Origin: Parasutterella muris
GTDB lineage: Bacteria; Pseudomonadota; Gammaproteobacteria; Burkholderiales; Burkholderiaceae_F
DNA length: 44,619 nucleotides
Direction of reading: 5' to 3'
NCBI RefSeq assembly: GCF_009767915.1
Contig: NZ_WSRP01000023.1
Location: forward strand, 1 to 44,619
In this document: positions 36,976-44,619 of the stretch, in pieces
Numbering within the stretch: position 1 is the first letter of the stretch
How the letters are laid out: every line of letters begins with the position of its first letter
The notes under the pieces: generated by a model
The model's database searches: none
Told to the model about the DNA's origin: nothing
The model's input: only the letters and a program-made list of their open reading frames with translations
Made by a program: the position numbers and the translations under genes

Positions 36976-37760
36976 ATGTCTATGAATTAATCAGCGCGTT
37001 TGGCGCATGGTTCCTTGACGTCGTTCGCTCGCTCGGAGCGTTCGGACGGTTCTTCTGCCGGCTTTGCCTGAATTTAGGACCTTCGTTTACGCGATTTCAG
37101 GCGACGATCAAGCAGCTCTTTTTTGTCGGCAACTACTCTTTAGTCATTATCCTTGTCAGCGGACTTTTTGTCGGCTTTGTGCTTGGCCTGCAGGGCGACT
37201 ATGTGCTTTCGAGCTACGGCAGCGAGCAGGCGCTCGGCGTTCTGGTGGCGCTGTCTCTTTTGCGCGAGCTCGGTCCGGTCATAACCGCGCTTTTGTTTGC
37301 GGGTCGGGCCGGTACGTCGCTCACTGCGGAAATCGGTCTGATGAACGCCGGAGAGCAGCTCTCCGCGCTCGAGATGATGGGTGTTGATCCAGTTCGCCGA
37401 ATCCTCGGACCGAGATTCTTGGCCTGCGTGATCGCGATGCCGATTCTTGCGACGCTTTTCTCAGCGGTCGGTATTTTCGGCGGCTGGGTGGTCGCCGTCC
37501 CGATGATCGGACTGGATACCGGTGCTTTCTGGGCGCAGATGCAGTCCGGCGTCGAAGTGGTACAGGATATTGGAAACGGACTTCTGAAGGCCTTCTTCTT
37601 CGGAATTGCCGTCGGCGCAATCGCGCTCTATCAGGGCTATACGGCTCGTTCGACGCCTGAAGGCGTCTCTAATGCGACGACTAAGACCGTCGTGGTTTCA
37701 TCACTTGTTGTTTTAGGGTTGGATTTCATTCTGACCGCCATTATGTTTACGAACGGTTAG
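36972..37760 (+). CDS. mlaE: Phospholipid-transport permease MlaE
   Basis: 262 residues with about five to six membrane segments. The MlaE/YrbE core is clear: SLLRELGPVITALLFAGRAGTSLTAEIGLMNAGEQLSALEMMGVDPVRRILGPR. It is the membrane part of the MCE-type lipid transporter, pairing with MlaF and the MlaD hexamer. It overlaps mlaF by four bases and precedes mlaD by 14. Confidence 0.94.
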   Translation: MNVYELISAFGAWFLDVVRSLGAFGRFFCRLCLNLGPSFTRFQATIKQLFFVGNYSLVIILVSGLFVGFVLGLQGDYVLSSYGSEQALGVLVALSLLRELGPVITALLFAGRAGTSLTAEIGLMNAGEQLSALEMMGVDPVRRILGPRFLACVIAMPILATLFSAVGIFGGWVVAVPMIGLDTGAFWAQMQSGVEVVQDIGNGLLKAFFFGIAVGAIALYQGYTARSTPEGVSNATTKTVVVSSLVVLGLDFILTAIMFTNG

Positions 37761-37774
37761 GAAGGAAAACAGTC

Positions 37775-38260
37775 ATGGAAAATAATAATTCGAGAACTAA
37801 TTTTTTCGTCGGCCTGTTCGTCCTGGCCGGTATCATCGCGCTGCTTTTTCTGGCTCTTAAAGCCGCGAATTTGAGTACTGTCGGCTCCTCAGGCAATTAC
37901 GAAGTGTCGGCTTACTTTGACAACATTGGCGGCCTGAAAGCGAGAGCTCCGGTTCGAAGCGCCGGAGTTTTAGTGGGCCGTGTGAAATCGATTACTTACG
38001 ACAACAATACATTTCAGGCCAAAGTTGTTATGGCCTTGTCCGATAAATACAAATTCCCTGCTGACTCCTCCGTCAAAATTCTGACCGCCGGCCTGATCGG
38101 CGAGCAGTACATCGGCCTTCAGCCGGGCGGAGACGATAAGGACTTAAAGGACGGAAGCAGAATAGAATTTACCCAAAGCGCGATCGTTCTTGAGAACTTG
38201 ATCAGCCAGTTCCTGTTTAACAAGGCCGAGGATAATAATTTCGAAGGCGGAAATAAATAA
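37775..38260 (+). CDS. mlaD: MCE-domain lipid-binding protein MlaD
   Basis: 161 residues: one N-terminal membrane anchor (about 11 to 31, FFVGLFVLAGIIALLFLALKA) and a single MCE domain (YEVSAYFDNIGGLKARAPVRSAGVLVGRVKSI, SSVKILTAGLIGEQYIGLQPGG). The C-terminal helix (ENLISQFLFNKAED) would line the hexameric channel. Shorter than E. coli MlaD (183), typical of the compact form. AGGAAGG lies before its ATG. Confidence 0.94.
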   Translation: MENNNSRTNFFVGLFVLAGIIALLFLALKAANLSTVGSSGNYEVSAYFDNIGGLKARAPVRSAGVLVGRVKSITYDNNTFQAKVVMALSDKYKFPADSSVKILTAGLIGEQYIGLQPGGDDKDLKDGSRIEFTQSAIVLENLISQFLFNKAEDNNFEGGNK

Positions 38261-38274
38261 TTTAGAGAATCCCC

Positions 38275-39048
38275 ATGAAAAAAAAGCTTTTAACTTTAGC
38301 GGCGGCCGCATCAATTGCGCTCCTTTCCGGCTGCGCTTCTGTTCCTAATGACTCCGGCAAGAATCCTGCGGACCCTTGGGAGTCGTTCAATCGTCAGACA
38401 TTCGCATTCAATCAGGGACTGGATTTCATTCTGTTCCGTCCGATTGCCAAAGGCTACGAATTTGTGACGCCCAAACCCGTTAGAGAAGGCGTGACACGCG
38501 TTTTTAAGAATACGATGGAACCCGCTAACGCGGTTAATAATATCCTGCAGGGCAAAGTAGAAGACGGTATTCTTTCTCTGTTCCGTCTCATGATTAACTC
38601 GACCGTCGGCGTGGTCGGTATCTTTGATGTTGCCAAGCAGGTCGATATTCCTCGAATGGAGGAAGACTTCGGACAGACGCTTGCTGTCTGGGGCGTACCT
38701 TCAGGCCCGTACTTTGTTATTCCGGTTCTCGGCCCGTCAACGGTTCGTGACACAGCCGGACTGGTTCCGGAACTGTTCCTCGACCCCAATACCTATGTGG
38801 GCGAAGCTTGGTTCACATGGCCGTGGTGGGGCGCGAAGTTCATCAACGCCCGCGCAAATCTGCTGCCTGTGACCGACATGCTCGACAACACGGTCGACCC
38901 GTATGTGGCAACCCGAAATGCGTACCTGCAGCAGCGTCAAAGCGCGCTTCAGGACGGAGACGGTCCTGCTATGATTCAGGAGCCGACGCTGAACCCGTTC
39001 GATGACGAACCAAGTGCAGATGCGGCTAAAAAGGAGAACGCTCAATGA
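38275..39048 (+). CDS. mlaA: Outer-membrane lipoprotein MlaA (VacJ)
   Basis: 257 residues. A lipoprotein signal with lipobox LLSG-C (Cys near residue 20) is followed by the MlaA domain: DPWESFNRQTFAFNQGLDF, NAVNNILQGK, NSTVGVVGIFDVA, EDFGQTLAVWGVPSGPYFVIPVLGPSTVRDTAG. It removes phospholipid from the outer leaflet and passes it to MlaC. It is encoded inside the mla operon (between mlaD and mlaC), unlike in E. coli where it is elsewhere. It overlaps mlaC by four bases. Confidence 0.95.
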   Translation: MKKKLLTLAAAASIALLSGCASVPNDSGKNPADPWESFNRQTFAFNQGLDFILFRPIAKGYEFVTPKPVREGVTRVFKNTMEPANAVNNILQGKVEDGILSLFRLMINSTVGVVGIFDVAKQVDIPRMEEDFGQTLAVWGVPSGPYFVIPVLGPSTVRDTAGLVPELFLDPNTYVGEAWFTWPWWGAKFINARANLLPVTDMLDNTVDPYVATRNAYLQQRQSALQDGDGPAMIQEPTLNPFDDEPSADAAKKENAQ

Positions 39049-39671
39049 AAAAAATTCTGAATCTCATCTGCTCGGCTGCTGCCGCACTGATGATCAGCGG
39101 TACAGCGATGGCCGCTGATATGAACCTTCCGCCGGAGCAGCTGGTTGAGTCGGTTTCTGTTGAAGTTCTGGAACAGATCAAAAAGGATCCGGAACTGAGC
39201 AAAGCGGATCCGATGCATGTGAACCGTCTGGTGGACGAAAACATCCTGCCGTATACGGATTTTGAGACCATGACCCGCATGGCGGTCGGTCCGTCCTGGC
39301 GCAAAGCGACAGCCGAAGAAAGAAAAGGGATCATGACTTCTTTCCGCAAGCTGCTGACAAACGTCTATTCGGGAGCGCTGAAAGAGGCTTCCGGCTACAG
39401 CGTTAAGATGGGTACTGCTCAGAAGGGCGGAGACCCGCGTTTAGTGATCGTCCGTACTCAGCTTGTTTCCTCCTCACACGATCCGATCAAGCTCGATTAT
39501 CGCCTGATGGATAAGAACGGTCAGTGGAAAATTTTCGATGTGAATGTTGGCGGCGTCTGGCTCGTAGAAAACTATCGTTCACAGTTCGCGTCCGTGATCA
39601 GCAACTCCGGGATTAAGGGATTGATCGCGCAGCTCAGTGAGCGAGCATCCAAGGTCGGAACAGGCAAATAA
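39045..39671 (+). CDS. mlaC: Periplasmic phospholipid shuttle MlaC
   Basis: 208 residues. A Sec signal peptide (1 to 22, AMA) precedes the MlaC/Ttg2D domain: IKKDPELSKADP, FETMTRMAVGPSWRKATAEERKGIMTSFRKLLTNVYSGAL and the closing WKIFDVNVGGVWLVENYRSQFASVI. It ferries phospholipid between MlaA and MlaD. It overlaps mlaA by ATGA, and mlaB starts directly after its stop. Confidence 0.95.
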   Translation: MKKILNLICSAAAALMISGTAMAADMNLPPEQLVESVSVEVLEQIKKDPELSKADPMHVNRLVDENILPYTDFETMTRMAVGPSWRKATAEERKGIMTSFRKLLTNVYSGALKEASGYSVKMGTAQKGGDPRLVIVRTQLVSSSHDPIKLDYRLMDKNGQWKIFDVNVGGVWLVENYRSQFASVISNSGIKGLIAQLSERASKVGTGK

Positions 39672-39932
39672 ATGATTCTTTCCGAAACAGAAATTCGTTT
39701 TGAAAACGCCGGGACGGTTTTAAAGACTGGTCTTAGCGCGATTTCGAACGGCGATACCGTCATTGACATGAAGAATGTCCGCAGGGCAGACAGCTCGGCG
39801 GTCGCGGTTGTGCTCGACTGGATACGCAGCGCGCAGAAATCCGGTCAGCCGCTTCATGTGATCAACCGGCCGGGCTCATTTGACAAGCTCGTCAGGCTGT
39901 ACGGTCTTAGCGGTATCGTTCGGATTGACTAA
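39672..39932 (+). CDS. mlaB: STAS-domain protein MlaB
   Basis: 86 residues, a single STAS domain (NGDTVIDMKNVRRADSSAVAVVLDWIRSAQ, with the DSSAVA segment typical of MlaB). It binds MlaF in the cytoplasm and is needed for transporter assembly. It starts on the base following the mlaC stop and ends the operon before a bidirectional terminator. Confidence 0.9.
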   Translation: MILSETEIRFENAGTVLKTGLSAISNGDTVIDMKNVRRADSSAVAVVLDWIRSAQKSGQPLHVINRPGSFDKLVRLYGLSGIVRID

Positions 39933-39937
39933 AAAAT

Positions 39938-39963
39938 AAGCCCGGGAGCAGCCCGGGCTTTTT
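39938..39963. terminator. Bidirectional terminator after mlaB
   Basis: AAGCCCGGG-AGCAG-CCCGGGCTT followed by TTT, with an A6 run before it that becomes a T run on the minus strand. It serves the mla operon and the converging coiled-coil gene. Confidence 0.9.
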
Positions 39964-39975
39964 CTTGCGCTCAAA

Positions 39976-40458
39976 TTACTGTTTTGCTTCTGCTGCGTCT
40001 TTCTGCAGCGTCTCTACGGCCTGCTGCTGACGAACTTTGTTCAGCTCGATCTGAGTCTGAACGTTAGAACGCTTAGCTTCAAGATCGAGTCGTTTGCTCT
40101 CGAGTTCGATCTGACGCATCTCATCCTGATACTGTTCGGCTTTCAGCTGTTTTGCCTTAGCTTCGGCCTCTGCGGCTTCCTGTTTGTTTTTTTTCTCGGC
40201 TGCGGCTTTGGCTCTGGCTTTTGCCTGACGGCTTTCAGCTGCGGCTTTTGCCTTAGCGGCCTGCTGAGCCTGACGCGCCTTTTCGAGAGCGACGGCCTGC
40301 TCATTTGCCTGAATCTGCTGCTCTGCGGCTCGGACGTTATAGATCTGCTGGTCAGCCGGAGAGACCGGAGTGAGGGGTGTCACGGTTTCCGTAATCTGTG
40401 CGGAAGCGGCTCCGCTAAATGCGAGCGCGCATGCAAACGAAAGTATGCTGAGTTTCAT
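39976..40458 (-). CDS. Secreted Ala/Lys/Glu-rich coiled-coil protein of unknown function
   Basis: 160 residues. A Sec signal peptide (1 to about 20, ASAQ) is followed by a short head and then a continuous charged alpha-helical coiled coil (about 40 to 155) made largely of Ala, Lys, Glu, Gln and Arg. There are no cysteines in the mature part and no known domain. TolA-domain-II-like rods and DUF4398-type periplasmic helices look alike, but no firm match can be claimed. It follows the glycine-zipper lipoprotein by 21 bases and is probably cotranscribed, so a joint envelope role is plausible. Confidence 0.7.
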   Translation of the reverse strand: MKLSILSFACALAFSGAASAQITETVTPLTPVSPADQQIYNVRAAEQQIQANEQAVALEKARQAQQAAKAKAAAESRQAKARAKAAAEKKNKQEAAEAEAKAKQLKAEQYQDEMRQIELESKRLDLEAKRSNVQTQIELNKVRQQQAVETLQKDAAEAKQ

Positions 40459-40479
40459 CTGAGGCTCCCGATAAGAGAA

Positions 40480-40995
40480 TTATTTGCATCCGTAAGGATT
40501 GTTCGGCTGGATTCGTGTGCTGGAAGGGCCCGTGGAAGTCATGATGGCCGGGCCGTATTTGAATTCACACATCTGGCCGACCTGAGCGGAGTTGAAAATA
40601 CGCCCGTTCAGTTTAAATGTCAGCTGAACACCGTCCACAAGTGCGTTATCCGGAGAGGCCGCGCTGGAAGCGCCCGCACCGAGCGCCGCGCCTGCGATTG
40701 CGCCGATTGTTGTGCCTGAGGAGCCGTGGTGTGTTACCTGATTTCCGATGACAGCGCCCAAGATCCCGCCAAGTGCGGTGCCGACAAGCTGAGAAACCTG
40801 GCGGTCAGACTGATTGTTTACTGCGACGCGCGCAGGCTGAATCGCGATAATGTCAACGGTCTGAACCTGCTGGGCCTGGTTGACTTGATTGCTGCCGTAC
40901 ACGTCGGAGCGATATATGTCTCCGCTCGTCTGGCAGCCGGAGAGGATAAGGGCGGATGCCGCGATGGCGGGCAGCAAGATTCTGACTTTTTTCAT
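40480..40995 (-). CDS. Glycine-zipper outer-membrane lipoprotein (17-kDa antigen/SlyB-like)
   Basis: 171 residues. A lipoprotein signal with lipobox LILSG-C (Cys21) and Gln at +2 predicts outer-membrane sorting. A Gln/Asn-rich linker (25 to 65) precedes a glycine-zipper segment (about 70 to 110: GTALGGILGAVIGNQ, TTIGAIAGAALGAGASS). A small C-terminal domain with two cysteines follows (CEFKYGP, NPYGCK). SlyB/Rickettsia 17-kDa-type proteins are envelope stabilisers; the exact role is inferred. AGAGGGA precedes the ATG. First gene of a leftward pair. Confidence 0.82.
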   Translation of the reverse strand: MKKVRILLPAIAASALILSGCQTSGDIYRSDVYGSNQVNQAQQVQTVDIIAIQPARVAVNNQSDRQVSQLVGTALGGILGAVIGNQVTHHGSSGTTIGAIAGAALGAGASSAASPDNALVDGVQLTFKLNGRIFNSAQVGQMCEFKYGPAIMTSTGPSSTRIQPNNPYGCK

Positions 40996-41630
40996 GATCC
41001 CTCTTTCATAAAGATTTTATTTACGACAAGGGAACATGATAAATGAACCCTTAATTAATTCTTCAGGCTAATGCCCCGCCTTGATCATGTGAATTGTTAA
41101 AGTGTTCGAATTTGTTATGCAGAATTCCTTTTAGATGTTTGAGTTAGAGCTAAAGGTTCGGTTCACTTCCTCGTTCTCAAGGGCAGTAGCTGCGACTCTA
41201 TCGTCTAAAAATATTTGGTTTTGATTATCTCTATGAAGTTTCAATAGATTTTAATTGAACAGCTAATAATGGTAGACACTCATTGGGATATCTTCTGGAT
41301 GAAGCGTTGTTTTATTCTTTATCAGATGACGAATGAAAAATAAGAATTAAGGGTTTCTATGGAGTCATTTGTTTGTTATATGAGTACTTTTTTTGGTTCG
41401 TCAGTAGCATAATACTAACAGAATAAGGCTAAGGAACCCGAGGATAGAATGAAAGGCTTTTCTTTTGATAGTTTCTCGACTCACTTTATACATAGCCATC
41501 GATACATTAGTTCATATGGTTAAGGTCGTGGGCTAGCACCTAACCTCAATAAGTTTCTTAGAAAACATAAAGACGTTCGTTATATCTACCGTCATTGAAA
41601 TTAGTTATCTCAAATTACAGGAAGCCAATT
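40996..41630. other. AT-rich intergenic stretch, start of a compositionally different segment
   Basis: Stop codons crowd all six frames and no gene is recognisable. From about 41050 the base composition becomes more AT-rich and the codon usage downstream differs from the rest of the window. The first about 50 bases carry the promoter side of the leftward lipoprotein gene. No tRNA, transposase or clear repeat is seen at this boundary. Confidence 0.5.
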
Positions 41631-41770
41631 ATGTTATGCAATTCTTTCTCAAGAATTGGTACTGTTCGAGTTGCATTACCAAAACGAAATACTAGGTCCT
41701 CCGAATCTTCTTTTTATAGATCGCCTTTGCGCAAAAGGGCTGTCACCTGCTCTGCGACATTGTATAGTAC

Positions 41771-41778
41771 AAAAAAAA
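41771..41778 (+). repeat. A8 homopolymer in the signal-peptide coding region
   Basis: Eight A within the N-terminal extension of the autotransporter-like gene (Thr-Lys-Lys-Ile codons). A loss of one base, or gain of two, would restore the long frame. Confidence 0.6.
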
Positions 41779-41821
41779 TCCGAGCTGGAATGAAGAAGGG
41801 TTATAGTTTTAGCAGAGGTGA

Positions 41822-41828
41822 GGGGGGG
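41822..41828 (+). repeat. G7 homopolymer at the frame change
   Basis: Seven G directly before the hydrophobic core of the signal peptide. With six (or nine) G the ATG at 41631 or 41790 reads straight into the 930-codon passenger frame; with seven it stops at 41903. Confidence 0.65.
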
Positions 41829-44619
41829 TGTTTTGATTATAGCAGCCTCTTTGCTCCCTTTTCTTTCAACACCGGCTATTTCGGCCGAGTTGACTGTAGA
41901 TAAGCAGATAGAAGAATCCTCTGAAAGCTTTAGGGATTTAGAAAATCTGACAGGAACAATGTCATCGGGAAGTTTTTTCTATTGGAAGAAACCAGGTCAG
42001 CAAAATTTAGAATTTGATAATGTTAAGGCAATTGAGTGCACAAATCTAAAGAATACTGCCTCGGGATCAATCTTTAAGACACTTTCATCGGGGAAAACGG
42101 AATCTCAAACTCAATTGATTTCTTTTAAAAATTTTGCTCCATCTATTTATTCTTCTTCTGGCGTGATATTTAGCGCTTCAGGAATTCAAGACTCTGTTAT
42201 AAAAGTACACCAGATCGTCGAGGGGGATATGGGCGATTTAACAGTGCTTGGGAATACGTACACCGCTTCAATGAAGCCCATAGTTAGCCTAAATCCACCT
42301 CAAATGGGCGTATTTAATGTAACTCAGGGAAGCGCTCAGTACATCAGAGGAAATATTAGATCAATTACCCCTAAAAATAATGGCAAAGGAACAGTTATCT
42401 TATTAAGAGGGGACAATACAGACAGCAATGCATATCCTTATCCTACAGAACAAGCTTTCCTGGGTGCGATTGGAGATGTCGGCGATGATGAACATAGGTT
42501 TTATCAAGGAATTGTAATGGTTAGACAGGGGGATCAGTACATAGAAAAAATGGGAACATTGTACGCGACCCTCTACGGGATCAGAACTTTTGAATCAGAA
42601 AACGGGAGCGATGAAAAACTAACCTCTCTTGGACTGCCAACGGGGCAATACATAAAGTCGATTGAAAAGATAGACCTGAAAAGTACTGATAGTAGGAATG
42701 CGTCGTACGGCATCTACAGTTGGACAGATAATGGAAATAAAGGTTCTGGACGCTCGTATGTAGGTATTCGAGGAAAGAAAAATACAGCGGGTGAATATGT
42801 AGGTATTGAGATCAACAACCCTAATCATCTGCAGCCTATTGCAGTACTTAACATGGGAGGAGTGCAAGAGGTAGAAGCACTAAACAGTGAAGGAGTATCC
42901 ATAATAGCAAAAGGAAAACCTAAAACAGAAGTTGGGAAACCTGATGTAGACTTGGCTTTAACAGCACGCATTCAAGGACAAATCCACAAAGACAGAGCGG
43001 ACAGGTCTTCTATTCTTACAAAAACTAAGTTTATCGGTCCCTTCATAATTAACAATAGGGTTCTTGTGCAAGCTTCTGTTCTTCAAGGGAGTGTGACGAA
43101 CCCGAAACCGCCGTTAGAAAAAGGTGTCTCAGTCGTAGAATTCTCCTCAAATAGCTATGGAACGGGGAGTGTCTTCAATCCTGGCTCATACATTGAGGTT
43201 CAGGCAGGAACCAATAAGACAGCATTAGATGGAGATGTGAATCCGTACAATAACACTCGGTTGCTTTTAACAAACACTAAACTGACTTGGACTTATAACA
43301 CCTATATTTCCAATCTCGGAGTATTGCGCAGTTCTCCTTTGGTTAATCCTTCGTTAAGCACATCCTATGCAACCTCTGCTTTCGAATTTAATACAGTTCA
43401 CGTTTCGGATAGACATGTTAGTCCCGAAAACGAACCTAAAAAAGAGTTTGACCCTGTGAAACCTGATCCTGATAAACCAGACCCAGATACACCAGACTCA
43501 GAAGATAAAGAGCCAAGTAAAGATATATCCTTGATTACTCCGATTGCTCTGGCTAGCGGTAGCTCTTGGATTAATGCGTCTGCTGGAACTTCATCCATGA
43601 ACGAGGCGAGTTCTTGGAGTGTTCTTGATAAGCGAGCCCTAACCGATATAACAGATCCAACGAATCCCGATTTGGTTAGCCCAGGCCCGACCGATCCTGA
43701 TCCGGTTGATCCTGATATTGATAAGCCGGATCAACCGGATGAGCTACCCTATAAGTATCCTTATGGTAATGGTCCATACATGAATTACTGGGCAATAGGA
43801 TCCACCGATAAGGCTGCTCCATACTTTTATTTTGCAAAAATTGAAACTTCTGATGGTAAAGCCATTCAGTCAGATCGCTCTAATGCATCTTCTCTCGACT
43901 TCTACGTCAAACCTACGAATTTTTATCGAAACGGAACTAAGATTACAACCCTTTCCAGCTTAAATGCAGATAACCTCTGTGCAGGAGATAGTTGTGAAGG
44001 AGGCGACAGGGAAATTCCACCAGGTTGGAAAGGAGCCCGAAACGATAAACGACTGGCCGCTGCATTTTGGCTTCTTAGAAGTGCTGCCAATTCTATCTAT
44101 GCAAAGGAAGGTATAGAAAATGTTGGTTCTCAAAGCGATATTATGATTAAAGATGACTTTGAGGACGGTTACAACAAAGGGTTATCCAAAGGAACCAAAT
44201 GGCACATCCTTAAAGATGCAGACGGTAATGAGTTAAAAGACGATAGTGGAAATCCCATTATTCGCCGCTGGGATCCAAACGATCCGGATGCTGAGTTTGC
44301 TAAAGCTGCCGGTTGGGTAGTTATTCCAGAAGGTGTTGTTAATCATGCTCTGAGAGCTCAATGGTATTTCGAAGATATCGAATTAGTGCAGGATTCTGCG
44401 AGTGATGTGCCCTCTAGCGTGATCGGAGAAGGCGCCAAATACAGAGGAGAAATTATTGATTTGGCTACTTGGTTCCCGCAGTATCCTTTGGAACCGGGTT
44501 TTACTCATCCTCTTCCCTTGTTTCCTGCTACACCAATTCCAAAGCCGAATCCACAGCCGACACCTACAATGAAGTCAATAGAGGCAGTTTCACTCAGTCA
44601 TTATTTTACATGGCGACAA

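Larger units (their letters stand above)
41631..44619 (+). pseudogene. Large secreted autotransporter-like protein, frameshifted near the start and running off the window (candidate phase-variable, OFF)
   Basis: The ATG at 41631 has AGGAAG 6 bases upstream. Its frame stops at 41903. From 41830 a second frame is open for 930 codons to the window edge. Removing one base in the G7 tract (or A8 tract) joins them into a basic, about 65-residue N-terminal extension, a hydrophobic stretch VLIIAASLLPFLSTPAISA and the passenger: an unusually long signal peptide, as in type V secretion. The passenger is Ser/Thr/Asn-rich with two Asp-Pro-rich linkers (about 43433-43510 and 43660-43745), a Cys pair (CAGDSC) and a Pro-rich segment. 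The last residues, SLSHYFTWRQ, resemble the helix that enters an autotransporter beta-barrel, so the barrel should follow beyond the window. Fixed pseudogene or sequencing error remain possible. Confidence 0.7.

Noticed and set aside
41100-41120. TTCGAAT as a possible tRNA T-loop
   Set aside because: No acceptor, D or anticodon stem can be drawn around it.

Overview
The window reads as the chromosome of a host-associated, anaerobic or microaerophilic betaproteobacterium, most likely Burkholderiales near Sutterellaceae (Sutterella/Parasutterella-like). This is inferred from the betaproteobacterial trimeric porins, the order mrcA - aroK - aroB - dgt - gltB - gltD - mla operon, and an emphasis on respiratory reductases (a secreted flavin reductase, a Tat-exported molybdoenzyme), dicarboxylate uptake and peptide/amidohydrolase functions with no sugar catabolism. 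No database was searched, so the genus is a guess. GC content is near 50% over most of the window and clearly lower to the right of about 41000.

Left part (1-11446): a partial periplasmic fumarate-reductase-like flavoprotein, an SGNH hydrolase, a DsbC-like thioredoxin-fold protein, a MerR regulator with a 2-hydroxyacid dehydrogenase, a leftward OFA transporter - M20 amidohydrolase - GntR unit, a divergent DcuC-like carrier - porin pair, and a stand-alone RibD-C reductase. Middle (11600-21776): glnK-amtB behind a clear NtrC/sigma-54 control region, an orphan glutamine-type binding protein, a LysR regulator, an unusually structured intergenic region, and a five-gene unit of porin, molybdoenzyme, Fe-S subunit, membrane anchor and TorD-type chaperone.

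Housekeeping part (21800-41000): mrcA (leftward), a half-size EamA-like protein, aroK-aroB-dgt, then a scar holding the 3' halves of an NrfD gene and a MoeA-like gene placed head to head, a degenerate RAYT transposase, gltB-gltD, a hotdog thioesterase, the complete mlaFEDACB lipid-transport operon, and two leftward envelope genes (an Ala/Lys-rich coiled coil and a glycine-zipper lipoprotein).

Right edge (41000-44619): an AT-rich, probably acquired segment with one very large secreted protein of autotransporter type that runs out of the window. Its start and its passenger are in different frames, and the shift lies in a stretch holding an A8 and a G7 tract. This makes it a candidate phase-variable surface protein caught in the OFF state. 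That locus, a candidate 131-bp miniature inverted-repeat element with a 5-bp target duplication upstream of the porin-molybdoenzyme unit, and the head-to-head deletion scar are the most unusual observations.
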